A stretch of 64,000 nt of DNA from Flavobacterium sp. 1. GTDB taxonomy: Bacteria; Bacteroidota; Bacteroidia; Flavobacteriales; Flavobacteriaceae. Made by a program: the position numbers and the translations under genes. Of this stretch, positions 8,746 to 17,187 are shown one piece after another. How positions within the stretch are numbered: the stretch's first letter is position 1; each line of letters opens with the position of its first letter. Below the pieces are notes generated by a model, which saw only the letters and a program-made list of their open reading frames with translations, did no database searches and was not told the DNA's origin. The stretch spans positions 2,418,001-2,482,000 of the forward strand of contig NZ_PGER01000001.1 of assembly GCF_002797935.1 (NCBI RefSeq), read 5' to 3'.

Positions 8746-8776
8746 AAAGAGAAACCATTTATCGGTTTCTCTTTTC
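8746..8776 (-). terminator. Terminator of the 65-residue hypothetical gene
   Basis: AAAAGAGAAACC and GGTTTCTCTTTT form a stem; read on the minus strand the hairpin is followed by a T-rich tract. It starts right after the stop codon at 8778. Confidence 0.8.
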
Positions 8777-8777
8777 T

Positions 8778-8975
8778 TTATGGATTTACAATTAGCAGAC
8801 ATTGTTTCAATTCTGGTTTCTCGATGGTGAAATCAAACAACCACTCTCTTAGTTGATCCAATTCAAAAGGCAACAGTGTTCGAATCGCTTTTTCTAATTC
8901 TTTACAGAAAAGTACTGGGTCAAAACTCACTCTTTCTAACACAGATTTTGTGTAATCAAACATTATTTTAGACAT
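8778..8975 (-). CDS. Small conserved hypothetical protein
   Basis: 65 residues, MSKIMFDYTKSVLERVSF at the start. It is amphipathic and helical, with ELEKAIRTLLPFELDQLREWL in the centre, no signal peptide and no membrane segment. I recognise it only as the type of short cytoplasmic protein conserved in Flavobacteriia. It has its own terminator, which supports it being a real gene. Confidence 0.7.
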   Translation of the reverse strand: MSKIMFDYTKSVLERVSFDPVLFCKELEKAIRTLLPFELDQLREWLFDFTIEKPELKQCLLIVNP

Positions 8976-9125
8976 AATAAATTAAGATTTTGGGGTTATA
9001 TCTTGATTTTAACGTGATGTAAAAATACATTTTTTTTCAAATACAATTACCTTTTTTAACACATAAATATGCAAATTATAACGATTTCGCCACAAACCCC
9101 AATAACCATAAGGCTTTAAGAAAAA

Positions 9126-9785
9126 TCATTTTCTAGCCCTGAACATTTCTCTTTTCCCAGGAGGCCCAGCTAGCTTTTCGACAGTAAACCCAACTTCAAT
9201 CATATTTCTTTTAATGATACCTCTTGCTGCATAAGTCACTAATACAGAGTTATTTTTTAGTGACTTAAACATTCTTTCAAATACTGATACGCTCCATAAT
9301 TCAGGCTGAACACGATAACCGAAAGCATCAAAATAAATTAAATCAAACTTTTCAATATCATCAATATCCTCAAAAAACTGCTTTCTTTTGGTCAAAGAAA
9401 AATTTTCGGACAAATCATTTTTCTCTTCCCAATTTAGAGCATGCATTTTATCAAAAACCATTTTATGCTCTAATGCATCCAGTTCTTTTGGATAATTCAT
9501 AGATTGCAGCTCTTCCTCTGAAATTGGATATGCCTCCACTCCTACATAATCAATTGTCTGCCCTAATTCTTCAGCTTCCAAATAAGTAATGAAAGCATTT
9601 AAGCCTGTTCCAAAACCAATTTCCAAAACAGAAACTTTTTGATTAGGAAATAAAGCCAGCCCATTTTTAATAAATACATGTTTCGCTTCCTGTATCGCTC
9701 CGTGCTTAGAATGGTAACATTCATCCCATTCTTTTATATGAATCGTTGTAGAACCATCGGATGTGTGGATAATTTCTCTTTCCAA
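9126..9785 (-). CDS. mnmD: tRNA (5-methylaminomethyl-2-thiouridine)(34)-methyltransferase MnmD
   Basis: 219 residues, one SAM-dependent methyltransferase domain (VLEIGFGTGLNAFIT at about 52-66) with the family motif YFDAFGYRVQPELW. MnmD performs the last methylation in making mnm5s2U at the tRNA wobble position. This is the stand-alone form: the oxidase half found in enterobacterial MnmC is absent, as expected for Bacteroidota. It is divergent from ilvE across 306 bp. Confidence 0.88.
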   Translation of the reverse strand: MEREIIHTSDGSTTIHIKEWDECYHSKHGAIQEAKHVFIKNGLALFPNQKVSVLEIGFGTGLNAFITYLEAEELGQTIDYVGVEAYPISEEELQSMNYPKELDALEHKMVFDKMHALNWEEKNDLSENFSLTKRKQFFEDIDDIEKFDLIYFDAFGYRVQPELWSVSVFERMFKSLKNNSVLVTYAARGIIKRNMIEVGFTVEKLAGPPGKREMFRARK

Positions 9786-9995
9786 AGTATTGTTTTTGAG
9801 TTATTATAGCATTTCAGCTTACTATATTGTTTTCAAAATTAAATAAAAGAATTTCTTATCGTTATCTAAAAACCATATTTTTTATATATTCCATAGAATT
9901 TAACACCAATTTTTAAATAAAATTATACAATAAATAAATCACAGATAAAGACCATAATTAATGATTTTTTGACAACTATTTATCTGATTTTTATT

Positions 9996-10003
9996 TAATT
10001 TTG
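9996..10003 (+). promoter_or_regulatory. -7 promoter box of ilvE
   Basis: TAATTTTG (TAnnTTTG) lies about 88 bp before the ilvE ATG, giving an mRNA leader of about 80 nt. I see no clear attenuator or riboswitch in the leader. The rest of the 306 bp mnmD-ilvE gap shows nothing else. Confidence 0.5.
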
Positions 10004-10091
10004 CAATCAACAATAAAGGTTGCAGAAATTTTCTTTACTGTAGTCATTTTATTAAATAAACATTTTTTTTTTAATAATATAAGCAATAATT

Positions 10092-11159
10092 ATGAGTACC
10101 ACTCAAACCAACAAAATTGAAACAATAAAAGCTGCTACTACAAAAATAAATGATGTTGATTTTGATCATTTAAGTTTTGGAGCTGTATTTACAGATCATT
10201 TATTAGAATGCGATTACGTCAATGGAGAATGGCAGCAACCTGTCATTAAGCCCTATGCACCGCTTTTACTTGATCCGTCTGCAAAAGTGTTTCATTATGG
10301 TCAAGCCATTTTTGAAGGTATGAAAGCTTACAAAGATAACAACAATGACATTTGGCTTTTTAGACCAGATGAAAATTACAAACGTTTTAATTCATCAGCA
10401 GTACGCATGGCTATGCCAGAAGTTCCTGAATTTGTTTTTATTGAAGGCTTAAAACAATTATTAAAATTAGACGAAGCTTGGGTAAAAAATGGAAATGGAA
10501 GCACTATGTACATTAGACCTTTCATGATTGCTACTGGAGCTGGAGTTGTTGCTAATCCATCCGAAGATTATAAATTCATGATATTATTATCTCCTGCAAA
10601 AGCATATTATTCTGGAGAAGTAAAAGTATTAATAGCTGAGCATTACAGCAGAGCCGCAAATGGAGGTATTGGTGCTGCAAAAGCCGCCGGTAACTATGCT
10701 GCGCAATTCTATCCAACTACTTTGGCTAACAAAGAAGGTTTTCAACAAGTAATTTGGACTGATGATGCCACACACACCAAACTAGAAGAAGCTGGTACGA
10801 TGAATGTGTTTTTTAGAATAAATGACACTTTATTGACTGCGCCTGTGAGCGAAAGAATTCTAGATGGTATCACTAGAAAAAGTCTTATCGATATGGCCAA
10901 AAAAGAAGGAATTAATGTAGAAGTTCGTCCTGTATTGGTTTCTGAATTGGTAGAAGCCTCTCAAAATGGAACTTTGAAAGAAATTTTTGGAGCTGGAACT
11001 GCTGCTGTAGTAAATCCTATTGCTGGCTATTCATACAAAGAGATTTATTATGAATTGCCAAAAATCGAAAACTCTTATGCTTCTTTGTTGAAAGAGAAAC
11101 TAACAAGCCTTCAAAACAAACTAACCGAAGATACATTTGGTTGGACTGTTAAGGTATAA
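10092..11159 (+). CDS. ilvE: Branched-chain amino acid aminotransferase
   Basis: 355 residues, a fold-type IV PLP enzyme of the longer class of BCAT. It transfers the amino group between glutamate and Val, Leu or Ile. The PLP lysine is K197 in GAAKAAGNYAAQFYP. Other family segments are FHYGQAIFEGMKAY (67-80), YIRPFMIATG (140-149) and EAGTMNVFF. A strong bidirectional terminator follows. Confidence 0.95.
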   Translation: MSTTQTNKIETIKAATTKINDVDFDHLSFGAVFTDHLLECDYVNGEWQQPVIKPYAPLLLDPSAKVFHYGQAIFEGMKAYKDNNNDIWLFRPDENYKRFNSSAVRMAMPEVPEFVFIEGLKQLLKLDEAWVKNGNGSTMYIRPFMIATGAGVVANPSEDYKFMILLSPAKAYYSGEVKVLIAEHYSRAANGGIGAAKAAGNYAAQFYPTTLANKEGFQQVIWTDDATHTKLEEAGTMNVFFRINDTLLTAPVSERILDGITRKSLIDMAKKEGINVEVRPVLVSELVEASQNGTLKEIFGAGTAAVVNPIAGYSYKEIYYELPKIENSYASLLKEKLTSLQNKLTEDTFGWTVKV

Positions 11160-11177
11160 ATTGCAGTTTGCAGGAAT

Positions 11178-11212
11178 AAAAAAAGCGATTTTCATAAGAA
11201 ATCGCTTTTTTT
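11178..11212. terminator. Bidirectional terminator after ilvE
   Basis: GCGATTT (11185-11191) pairs with AAATCGC (11199-11205), extended by A7 on one side and T7 on the other, so it works in both directions between convergent genes. Confidence 0.9.
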
Positions 11213-11246
11213 ATTTACAGTCAATACTGTGACTGAAAACAGAAAA

Positions 11247-11627
11247 CTAAATCAATTTTGAGAAATCTGGTTTAAAATAATTTGGTCCTTTCATTACTTT
11301 TCCATCTTCACGGTAAATAGGATTTCCGTCTTCGCCTAACTTACTCATATTGGAGCGTTGTATTTCGTCAAAAACAGCTTCAATTTTATCCTGCAGTCCA
11401 TGTTCAATAATAGTGCCGCAAAGAATATACATCATATCGCCCAAAGCATCGGCAATTTCAACTAAGTCATTATTCTTGACAGCCTCAAGATATTCTTCGT
11501 TCTCTTCTTTCATTAAGTTATAGCGAAGTTCTTTTTTACTGTCACCCAAGTCTGCTATTGGAGTTTCGCTATGTCCTATTCTAAATGCTGTATGAAATTC
11601 CTTAACAGCGTTGATTTGTTTTTGCAT
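11247..11627 (-). CDS. MazG-like nucleoside triphosphate pyrophosphohydrolase
   Basis: 126 residues, all-alpha. The metal-binding pattern E-E-N-E-E-Y (about 41-46) followed by E-I-A-D-A-L-G-D-M-M-Y-I-L is that of MazG/phosphoribosyl-ATP pyrophosphohydrolase-like NTP-PPases, which cut an NTP to NMP and pyrophosphate. It lacks the partner domain of HisE or full MazG, so a house-cleaning or dUTPase-like role is more likely. The exact substrate cannot be read from sequence. Confidence 0.8.
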   Translation of the reverse strand: MQKQINAVKEFHTAFRIGHSETPIADLGDSKKELRYNLMKEENEEYLEAVKNNDLVEIADALGDMMYILCGTIIEHGLQDKIEAVFDEIQRSNMSKLGEDGNPIYREDGKVMKGPNYFKPDFSKLI

Positions 11628-11683
11628 CCTTTATAATTATTGATTTGAAATGGAAAATTAGCAACTATTTCTAAACTATTGTC

Positions 11684-11691
11684 TAAATTTG
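11684..11691 (+). promoter_or_regulatory. -7 promoter box of the small membrane protein gene
   Basis: TAAATTTG, an exact TAnnTTTG match, ends 16 bp before the ATG at 11708, implying a leader of only about 10 nt. Confidence 0.65.
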
Positions 11692-11707
11692 CATAAAATT
11701 TTTCAAC

Positions 11708-11896
11708 ATGTTCAGTCAAGGTCAACTACTATTTGCACTCTGTTTTTTTATCGCTTTTGTCATAACAATGATATTTGCTTATCGAAAAGATGCCAACTTA
11801 CATAAAGTATTTTACAAAGGAAATTATAAAATCTTAATTGGTTTCTTGATGTTTATTGGACTTTTATTCGTCATCAAGATTTATTTTAAGCATTAA
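11708..11896 (+). CDS. Small two-helix membrane protein
   Basis: 62 residues with two hydrophobic helices (about 7-24 and 43-58) joined by a basic loop (YRKDANLHKVFYKGNYK). It has its own consensus promoter box 16 bp upstream, which supports translation from this ATG. No known function; I recognise it only as a Flavobacteriia-type small inner-membrane protein. Confidence 0.7.
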   Translation: MFSQGQLLFALCFFIAFVITMIFAYRKDANLHKVFYKGNYKILIGFLMFIGLLFVIKIYFKH

Positions 11897-11898
11897 TT

Positions 11899-11946
11899 TT
11901 GAAAAGATGCTAAGATTTCTTAGACACTAAGTTTCTAAGTTTTTAA
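11899..11946. repeat. Dispersed repeat family C
   Basis: AAGATGCTAAGATTTCTTAG followed by ACACTAAGTTTCTAAG matches, with a few changes, the left arm of the inverted repeat at 41087-41181. The element is made of repeated CTAAG/CTTAG blocks. Confidence 0.6.
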
Positions 11947-11967
11947 AATGAAGTTTTATGCTTCGCG

Positions 11968-11999
11968 AAAAAAAACGCCCGACATCACTGTGGGCGTTT
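11968..11999 (-). terminator. Terminator of the M49 peptidase gene
   Basis: AAACGCCC (11973-11980) pairs with GGGCGTTT (11992-11999). On the minus strand the hairpin runs into a T-tract, as expected for a terminator of the gene that ends at 12023. Confidence 0.8.
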
Positions 12000-12022
12000 C
12001 TGGTTTTATAAAATCAATCTTT

Positions 12023-14059
12023 TTAATTTTCTAAAGGCAGAAAACCATATTTTTTAGAATACTGAAGCATTTGTTCTACAAATGTTTTTGGCTGTTCTAT
12101 CGCTATCGAAATGATTTCTCCTTTAGCATTTAACTTAGGAACCAAAACAGGATTCACAAAACCGCTGTATGGAGCGTCTGGAAACTGTTTGTTACGTTCT
12201 AAAATTTCGGCATGCAGTTTTTGATCCACTTTTACACCATAGTTTTCTACCAATGCTTTTCCGGCTTCAAAATCACCTTCTGATTTAATTCGCTGCACTT
12301 CTTTCAATAATTGACCAAACAAATCATGCAGTTTATCATAATCGGTAATATTAAAATAAGTTTTTCCGTCGCGGGTAATCTTTTCGATAACATTATCTTG
12401 TTTGCCTTTTTCAAAAACCCAGGCACTTACCCATTGACGGTTTCTCATGTGAGCTTCCTCTATATTGGCACCTAATTCTAAACGAATTAATTGTGTCATT
12501 AATCCATTTCGAATGTAACTGTCATAGCTTTGCATTCCTAATTCTTTCCAATTGTCCACCAAACCAATTTCTTGAATTTTTGGGCTGTATAAATAGTACA
12601 ATCCTACTAAGTCTGCTCTTCCTTCTTCCAATGTTGAAGCATAGTTTTTTAAAGTTTCTTTTGGAGTCCCAACACCTGGATTGATTTGTCCCGATGCGTG
12701 ACCAACTACTTCATGCAAAGAAGTGTGCAGTTTACTTCCCAGTTCACCATACTTTTCTGCCAGTCTAATTTCCTCAGCATCATTAGCAAATTCCTGCAGT
12801 CTCCCTTTTCCGCCAGCTTTTGAGTAAGCATCAATAATATTTCCAAGAGAAACTGATTTAGAACCATGCTCTGCGCGAATCCAATCTGCATTTGGCAAAT
12901 TCACACCAATTGGCGTACTCGGTGATGAATCACCTGATTCACCGGCAACAACAACCGTTTTATATGAAACACCAACTACTTTTTTCTTTTTATGTTCTGG
13001 CGCCAATGGAGAATTGTCCTCAAACCATTGTGCATTATTAGAAACTACTTCCATTTTTTTGGACATATCAAAATCCTTAATTTGAACGATACCTTCATAA
13101 GAACCTCTGTATCCTAATGGATCATTATACACTTCAATAAAACTGTTGATATAATCTATATTTCCTTCGGTAGCCTGCAACCAAGCAATGTTATAATCGT
13201 CCCAAGTTTTTAGATCTCCCGTTTTATAATATTTAATCAAAAGACCAATTGCATCACCTTGCTTCTTATTTTCGGCTACTTCTTGAGCTTTTTCTAACCA
13301 AAAAATAATTTTATCTATAGCTATTCCATACATACCGCCACTTTTCCAAACTTTTTCTTCCAATTGACCATTTGCATTCCGAACCAATTTAGAATTCAAG
13401 CCAAAGGAATACGGTTTTTTAGGGTCTGGACTCTTTTTATTGGCATAAAATACTTCAACTTCTTTTTGAGTGATTCCCTTATCATAAAAATTAATTGCTG
13501 AACCTTCGAGCAAACCTTTTGTGGCATCAAGATTTACTTTTTTAGAATCGGCATCATTAAATAAAAGGGCAACAATATCAGAAGACAATGCAGTTTTGGT
13601 ATCTGCTAACAAAGTATTTAAATATGTCATCGAAAAATCGGGCTTAATTTTATCATTTGAATAATGATGATGAATGCCATTAGAGAACCAAACTCTTTTT
13701 AAATAAATTTCAAAGTTCTTCCAATCGGCATTATTTTTATCGCCTTTATAATTTTGATATATATTTTCTAATGCTTTTCTGATTTTTAAATTATATTTAT
13801 AATGCTGATCCCACATTATATCTCGCCCTGAATTCCCTGCTTGAGTCAGATAATAGACCAGCTCCTGCTCTTTCAAACTAAGATTTTCCCAACCTGGAAT
13901 TTGATACCGCAAAACTTTAATATCCGAGAACTGTTCTACGAAAAAATCGAAAGGAACATTTTCATCCAGTTTTGCTGTCGTTTTTTTATCATTTTGCGCA
14001 TTACTAACAGCTGAAACCGCAAAAGCCATGAAAAGAACTATAATTTTAACTAATTTCAT
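12023..14059 (-). CDS. M49-family dipeptidyl peptidase III, secreted
   Basis: 678 residues with a signal peptide (1-21, ending AVSNAQN). It is a zinc metallopeptidase that removes dipeptides from peptide N-termini. The M49 signature HEVVGH is at 449-454 (human HELLGH, Bacteroides HECLGH), and the third zinc ligand is in EEGRAD at 478-483. Length is close to the Bacteroides enzyme. Homologues are sometimes labelled dihydrofolate reductase in databases; nothing here resembles DHFR. A promoter box lies upstream on the minus strand at 14105-14098. Confidence 0.88.
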   Translation of the reverse strand: MKLVKIIVLFMAFAVSAVSNAQNDKKTTAKLDENVPFDFFVEQFSDIKVLRYQIPGWENLSLKEQELVYYLTQAGNSGRDIMWDQHYKYNLKIRKALENIYQNYKGDKNNADWKNFEIYLKRVWFSNGIHHHYSNDKIKPDFSMTYLNTLLADTKTALSSDIVALLFNDADSKKVNLDATKGLLEGSAINFYDKGITQKEVEVFYANKKSPDPKKPYSFGLNSKLVRNANGQLEEKVWKSGGMYGIAIDKIIFWLEKAQEVAENKKQGDAIGLLIKYYKTGDLKTWDDYNIAWLQATEGNIDYINSFIEVYNDPLGYRGSYEGIVQIKDFDMSKKMEVVSNNAQWFEDNSPLAPEHKKKKVVGVSYKTVVVAGESGDSSPSTPIGVNLPNADWIRAEHGSKSVSLGNIIDAYSKAGGKGRLQEFANDAEEIRLAEKYGELGSKLHTSLHEVVGHASGQINPGVGTPKETLKNYASTLEEGRADLVGLYYLYSPKIQEIGLVDNWKELGMQSYDSYIRNGLMTQLIRLELGANIEEAHMRNRQWVSAWVFEKGKQDNVIEKITRDGKTYFNITDYDKLHDLFGQLLKEVQRIKSEGDFEAGKALVENYGVKVDQKLHAEILERNKQFPDAPYSGFVNPVLVPKLNAKGEIISIAIEQPKTFVEQMLQYSKKYGFLPLEN

Positions 14060-14097
14060 TTTTATTTTTTTTAGATGTTAAACAAATAAATACATAA

Positions 14098-14105
14098 CAA
14101 ATATA
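14098..14105 (-). promoter_or_regulatory. -7 promoter box of the M49 peptidase gene
   Basis: TATATTTG on the minus strand, 39 bp before the ATG at 14059. The remaining 250 bp up to the next gene hold no recognisable feature. Confidence 0.55.
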
Positions 14106-14360
14106 CATATTCTTTAAACAAACGATAAAAACAAAGCCTGTAATAATTATTAATTTACACATTTCTCAACTTCCAACAACATAATTCTGAAATGCAGTCA
14201 CAATATTGCAAACCCATTTGAGGTTTTAAATTATTACAATGGCATTTTTCCATACACTAAGCAACAATTCCACTGAATCACTTTAACATTTTATGAATTG
14301 ATGTTGTAGTATAATTAATTTAATTTCTAACTTTACAGCAGTAAAAACATTGAATCCATT

Positions 14361-15473
14361 ATGAGAATTATTAAATATCTTTTTCTTTTATTTCTATTAA
14401 GCCTTGTTGCGCTTACAATATATATTGCAACACAAAAAGGGAATTTTACAGTAGAAAGCAGTAAAGTAATTAATTCTCCAAAGGCTGCCGTTTTTAACTA
14501 TGTCAATGATTATAAAAACTGGCCAAAATTTAGCTCTTGGATTTCCGAAGATGCATCTGTAAAACCCTCATTTTCTCCTTCAACTATAGGCCGGGGAAGT
14601 TCACTTACTTGGGAAGGAAGCAAAGATATCGGTACCATACAAACTTTATATACTAAGGGAAATGACAGCATTGTGCAGAAAATGGAATTCAACGAAACTT
14701 TCTCGAATGTATATTGGAGTTTCAAAGACACTGTAGGCGGAACAAAAGTAATCTGGAAATCAGTTGGCAAAATGAATTTTATGCTGAAAGTGAGTTCCTT
14801 TTTTAACGTAGGCACAAAAAATACTTTATCTAAAATCTATGATAAGTCTTTAGCTAATCTTGATAAAACTCTTGATTTTGAAAACTCTGCTTTTAGCGTA
14901 AAAATAAATGGAATCGTAAAAAAACTGGAAACCTACTACTTAAGACAATCATTCACTAGTAAAATATCTGATATTACTAAAAATGCAAATGCTGTTTTTC
15001 CAAAAATTATTACTTTTTGCAAACAAAATAATATTAGCCAAAATGGAAAGCCTTTTATCATTTACCATACTTACGATACTATCAACGATTTGACCAGAGT
15101 TTCTTTTTGTATCCCTATAAAAGAACAAATTTTCACTAGTGAAGGAAGCGAAATATTATCAGGAAAACTGGTTGCTTTTGAAGCATTAAAAACAAGCTTA
15201 ACTGGAAATTATACTTATAAAAATAAAGCACTCGCCGAAACTGCAGCATATACAACGGCTAAAAACATACTGACTGGCAGTACATTTTCACATTTAGAAA
15301 TTTTTACCAAAGGCAAAAATGAAAATCTTAGCCCTTCAAAATGGCTGACAGAAATATATTTCCCAATAACACCAAAAGTTATAGCACCGCCCAAGGTATA
15401 TCAAAAAGAAGTAAAAGACAGTCTTACTCCTCAGCATAACACAAAAAAACAGGATAACGAATTTGATTTTTAA
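14361..15473 (+). CDS. SRPBCC (START-like) family protein, membrane-anchored
   Basis: 370 residues. Residues 4-22 form an N-terminal membrane anchor or signal. Residues about 27-170 are an SRPBCC/polyketide-cyclase-like domain (VINSPKAAVFNYVNDYKNWPKFSSW, then GRGSSLTWEGSKDIG). The second half (about 190-340) resembles a GyrI-like/effector-binding domain, a pairing common in Bacteroidota transcription-effector and lipid-binding proteins. No ligand can be named. The C-terminal tail is charged. It lies 58 bp before the ECF sigma gene but may be independent. Confidence 0.75.
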   Translation: MRIIKYLFLLFLLSLVALTIYIATQKGNFTVESSKVINSPKAAVFNYVNDYKNWPKFSSWISEDASVKPSFSPSTIGRGSSLTWEGSKDIGTIQTLYTKGNDSIVQKMEFNETFSNVYWSFKDTVGGTKVIWKSVGKMNFMLKVSSFFNVGTKNTLSKIYDKSLANLDKTLDFENSAFSVKINGIVKKLETYYLRQSFTSKISDITKNANAVFPKIITFCKQNNISQNGKPFIIYHTYDTINDLTRVSFCIPIKEQIFTSEGSEILSGKLVAFEALKTSLTGNYTYKNKALAETAAYTTAKNILTGSTFSHLEIFTKGKNENLSPSKWLTEIYFPITPKVIAPPKVYQKEVKDSLTPQHNTKKQDNEFDF

Positions 15474-15531
15474 TTAAATTCAGATTAAACCTTTTCTGTT
15501 TATTCGCATCAAAGTTTAAAAATAAAGCAAA

Positions 15532-16074
15532 TTGCAGGACGAAAAGGAATTTATTTTTAGTCTATTGAATCTTCAAACGCAGAATCAAGCGTTTCAAAGA
15601 CTCATGCAGGATTATCAAAAACCGTTATATAATCATGTTCGAAATATTGTTTTAAGTCATGATGATGCCGATGATGTTCTGCAAAACACTTTTGTAAAAG
15701 TATTTCAAAATTTAAAAAACTTTAAAGGTGAAAGCAAATTATTTACTTGGATGTATCGCATTGCAACTAATGAAGCTTTGACTTTTTTAAATCAAAAAGC
15801 TAAAAAAAGCGGTATATCATCTGTAGAATTACAAAATAAAGCAATTGATAATCTGAAAGCTGATGTTTATTTTGACGGAAATGAAATCCAAATCAAATTA
15901 CAAAAAGCAATTGCCAAATTACCCGAAAAACAGCAGTTAGTTTTTAAAATGAAATATTTTGAAGATTTAAAATACGAAGAAATATCTGAAATATTAGGAA
16001 CATCGGTAGGCGCATTAAAAGCATCATATCATCATGCCGTAAAAAAAATAGAAGCTTTTGTAACAACTAATTAA
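15532..16074 (+). CDS. ECF-type RNA polymerase sigma factor
   Basis: 180 residues with sigma-70 region 2 (about 25-90, containing DADDVLQNTFVKVFQNLKNF) and region 4 (about 125-175, LPEKQQLVFKMKYFEDLKYE then EISEILGTSVGALKASYHHA). The start is TTG at 15532; an in-frame stop at 15523 rules out anything further upstream. It heads a three-gene operon with a membrane-spanning putative anti-sigma protein and a secreted Spy-like protein, so it probably answers an envelope signal. Confidence 0.92.
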   Translation: MQDEKEFIFSLLNLQTQNQAFQRLMQDYQKPLYNHVRNIVLSHDDADDVLQNTFVKVFQNLKNFKGESKLFTWMYRIATNEALTFLNQKAKKSGISSVELQNKAIDNLKADVYFDGNEIQIKLQKAIAKLPEKQQLVFKMKYFEDLKYEEISEILGTSVGALKASYHHAVKKIEAFVTTN

Positions 16075-16194
16075 ACCTTTGTTAAAATAACAAGTCAAAT
16101 ACACATTATGAAATGACAACAACAAATATTTGATAGCATCAAAAAAACAAAAACTGTTATCAATTATCAATTTCATTAAAAAAAATATTGCCAC

Positions 16195-16623
16195 ATGACA
16201 CCATTTAAATTAGATAACACACCAAAAATAGAATCAGGATTTAAAACTCCTGACAGCTACTTTGAAAATTTCCAAGCAGTGCTAATTGAAAAATTGGCGA
16301 ACGAACCAATAGTTAAGGAAACAAAAGTTATATCTATTTTTAGAAAAAGAAAAACAGTTCTTTTAGCTATAGCCGCGGTTTTTACAATTGCCTTAATGAT
16401 TCCTATATTATATCAATCATACTCAAAGAGCAAAGATCTTGACGAAGCAACTATCGAAAATTATTTAACTGAAGAAGGACATATAAATCAGGACGAAATA
16501 ATAAGTGAAATTGAACCTGAAAGCAATATTATTATTCTGGACACAAAAGAAATAGAAACTCAAACATTAGAAGACATGCTGGCTTCAAACCCTAACATTG
16601 AAAATCTTGTAATTGAAAATTAA
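16195..16623 (+). CDS. Putative anti-sigma factor, single-pass membrane protein
   Basis: 142 residues: a cytoplasmic N-terminus (about 1-50, beginning FKLDNTPKIESGFKTPDSYFENF), one membrane segment (about 54-73), and an acidic periplasmic tail with EDMLASNPNIENLVIEN at the end. No zinc-binding motif is visible. The topology and its place between an ECF sigma gene and a secreted partner indicate an anti-sigma role. This is inferred from context, not from a recognised family domain. Confidence 0.7.
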   Translation: MTPFKLDNTPKIESGFKTPDSYFENFQAVLIEKLANEPIVKETKVISIFRKRKTVLLAIAAVFTIALMIPILYQSYSKSKDLDEATIENYLTEEGHINQDEIISEIEPESNIIILDTKEIETQTLEDMLASNPNIENLVIEN

Positions 16624-16667
16624 ACACAAAATTCTGTACAAATAAATATACTCAAAACATAAAAATC

Positions 16668-17126
16668 ATGGACTTAAAAAAAATATTCCCTATACTTTTT
16701 CTGTTTTTATCCTTTAATTTTTATGCCCAAAGCGAAAATTTTAAAGATAAAAAAGAACAAATCAGAGCAATGAAAGTTGCCTTTTTTACTACTGAACTTG
16801 ATCTAACTCCAAGCGAAGCTGAAAAATTCTGGCCTCTCTACAATACTTTTGATGACAAACAATTTGAGTTAAGACATCAAAAAATGAAAAATTATTTTAA
16901 AAGAATGCAAGGTGACAATCTTGCTAAATTATCAGAGAAAGATGCTAGTGCACTTTTAGATCAAATTCAAGATAATGAGGAAGATTTATACAACTTACGA
17001 AAAAAATTCATGACAAATCTGAAAGATGTACTTCCTTCTATTAAAATTTTAAAATTAAAAAAAGCAGAAGAAGATTTCAACAGAAAACTTTTGCAACAAT
17101 ATAAAGACAAAGGTCCTAACAAATAA
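16668..17126 (+). CDS. Secreted Spy/LTxxQ-like protein, putative sensor of the ECF system
   Basis: 152 residues with a signal peptide (1-20, ending NFYAQ). The mature part is all-helical and charged (ELDLTPSEAEKFWPLYNTFD, then a heptad-rich KKFMTNLKDVLP region), as in Spy/CpxP-like periplasmic proteins. In Flavobacteriia this family is often called sensor of ECF-type sigma factor. It is 44 bp after the anti-sigma gene and ends the operon. The sensing role is inferred from synteny. Confidence 0.75.
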   Translation: MDLKKIFPILFLFLSFNFYAQSENFKDKKEQIRAMKVAFFTTELDLTPSEAEKFWPLYNTFDDKQFELRHQKMKNYFKRMQGDNLAKLSEKDASALLDQIQDNEEDLYNLRKKFMTNLKDVLPSIKILKLKKAEEDFNRKLLQQYKDKGPNK

Positions 17127-17145
17127 TTTAGTTATTAATTCAGAC

Positions 17146-17187
17146 ATTCCCGTTTTATAAATCTATTATAAAGCGGGAATTTTTATT
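17146..17187. terminator. Bidirectional terminator after the ECF operon
   Basis: ATTCCCGTTTTATAA (17146-17160) pairs with TTATAAAGCGGGAAT (17166-17180), 15 bp with one G-T pair, followed by T-rich sequence. It separates convergent genes. Confidence 0.9.

Noticed and set aside
12023..14059. Dihydrofolate reductase label for the 678-residue protein
   Set aside because: It has M49 zinc-peptidase motifs and none of DHFR.
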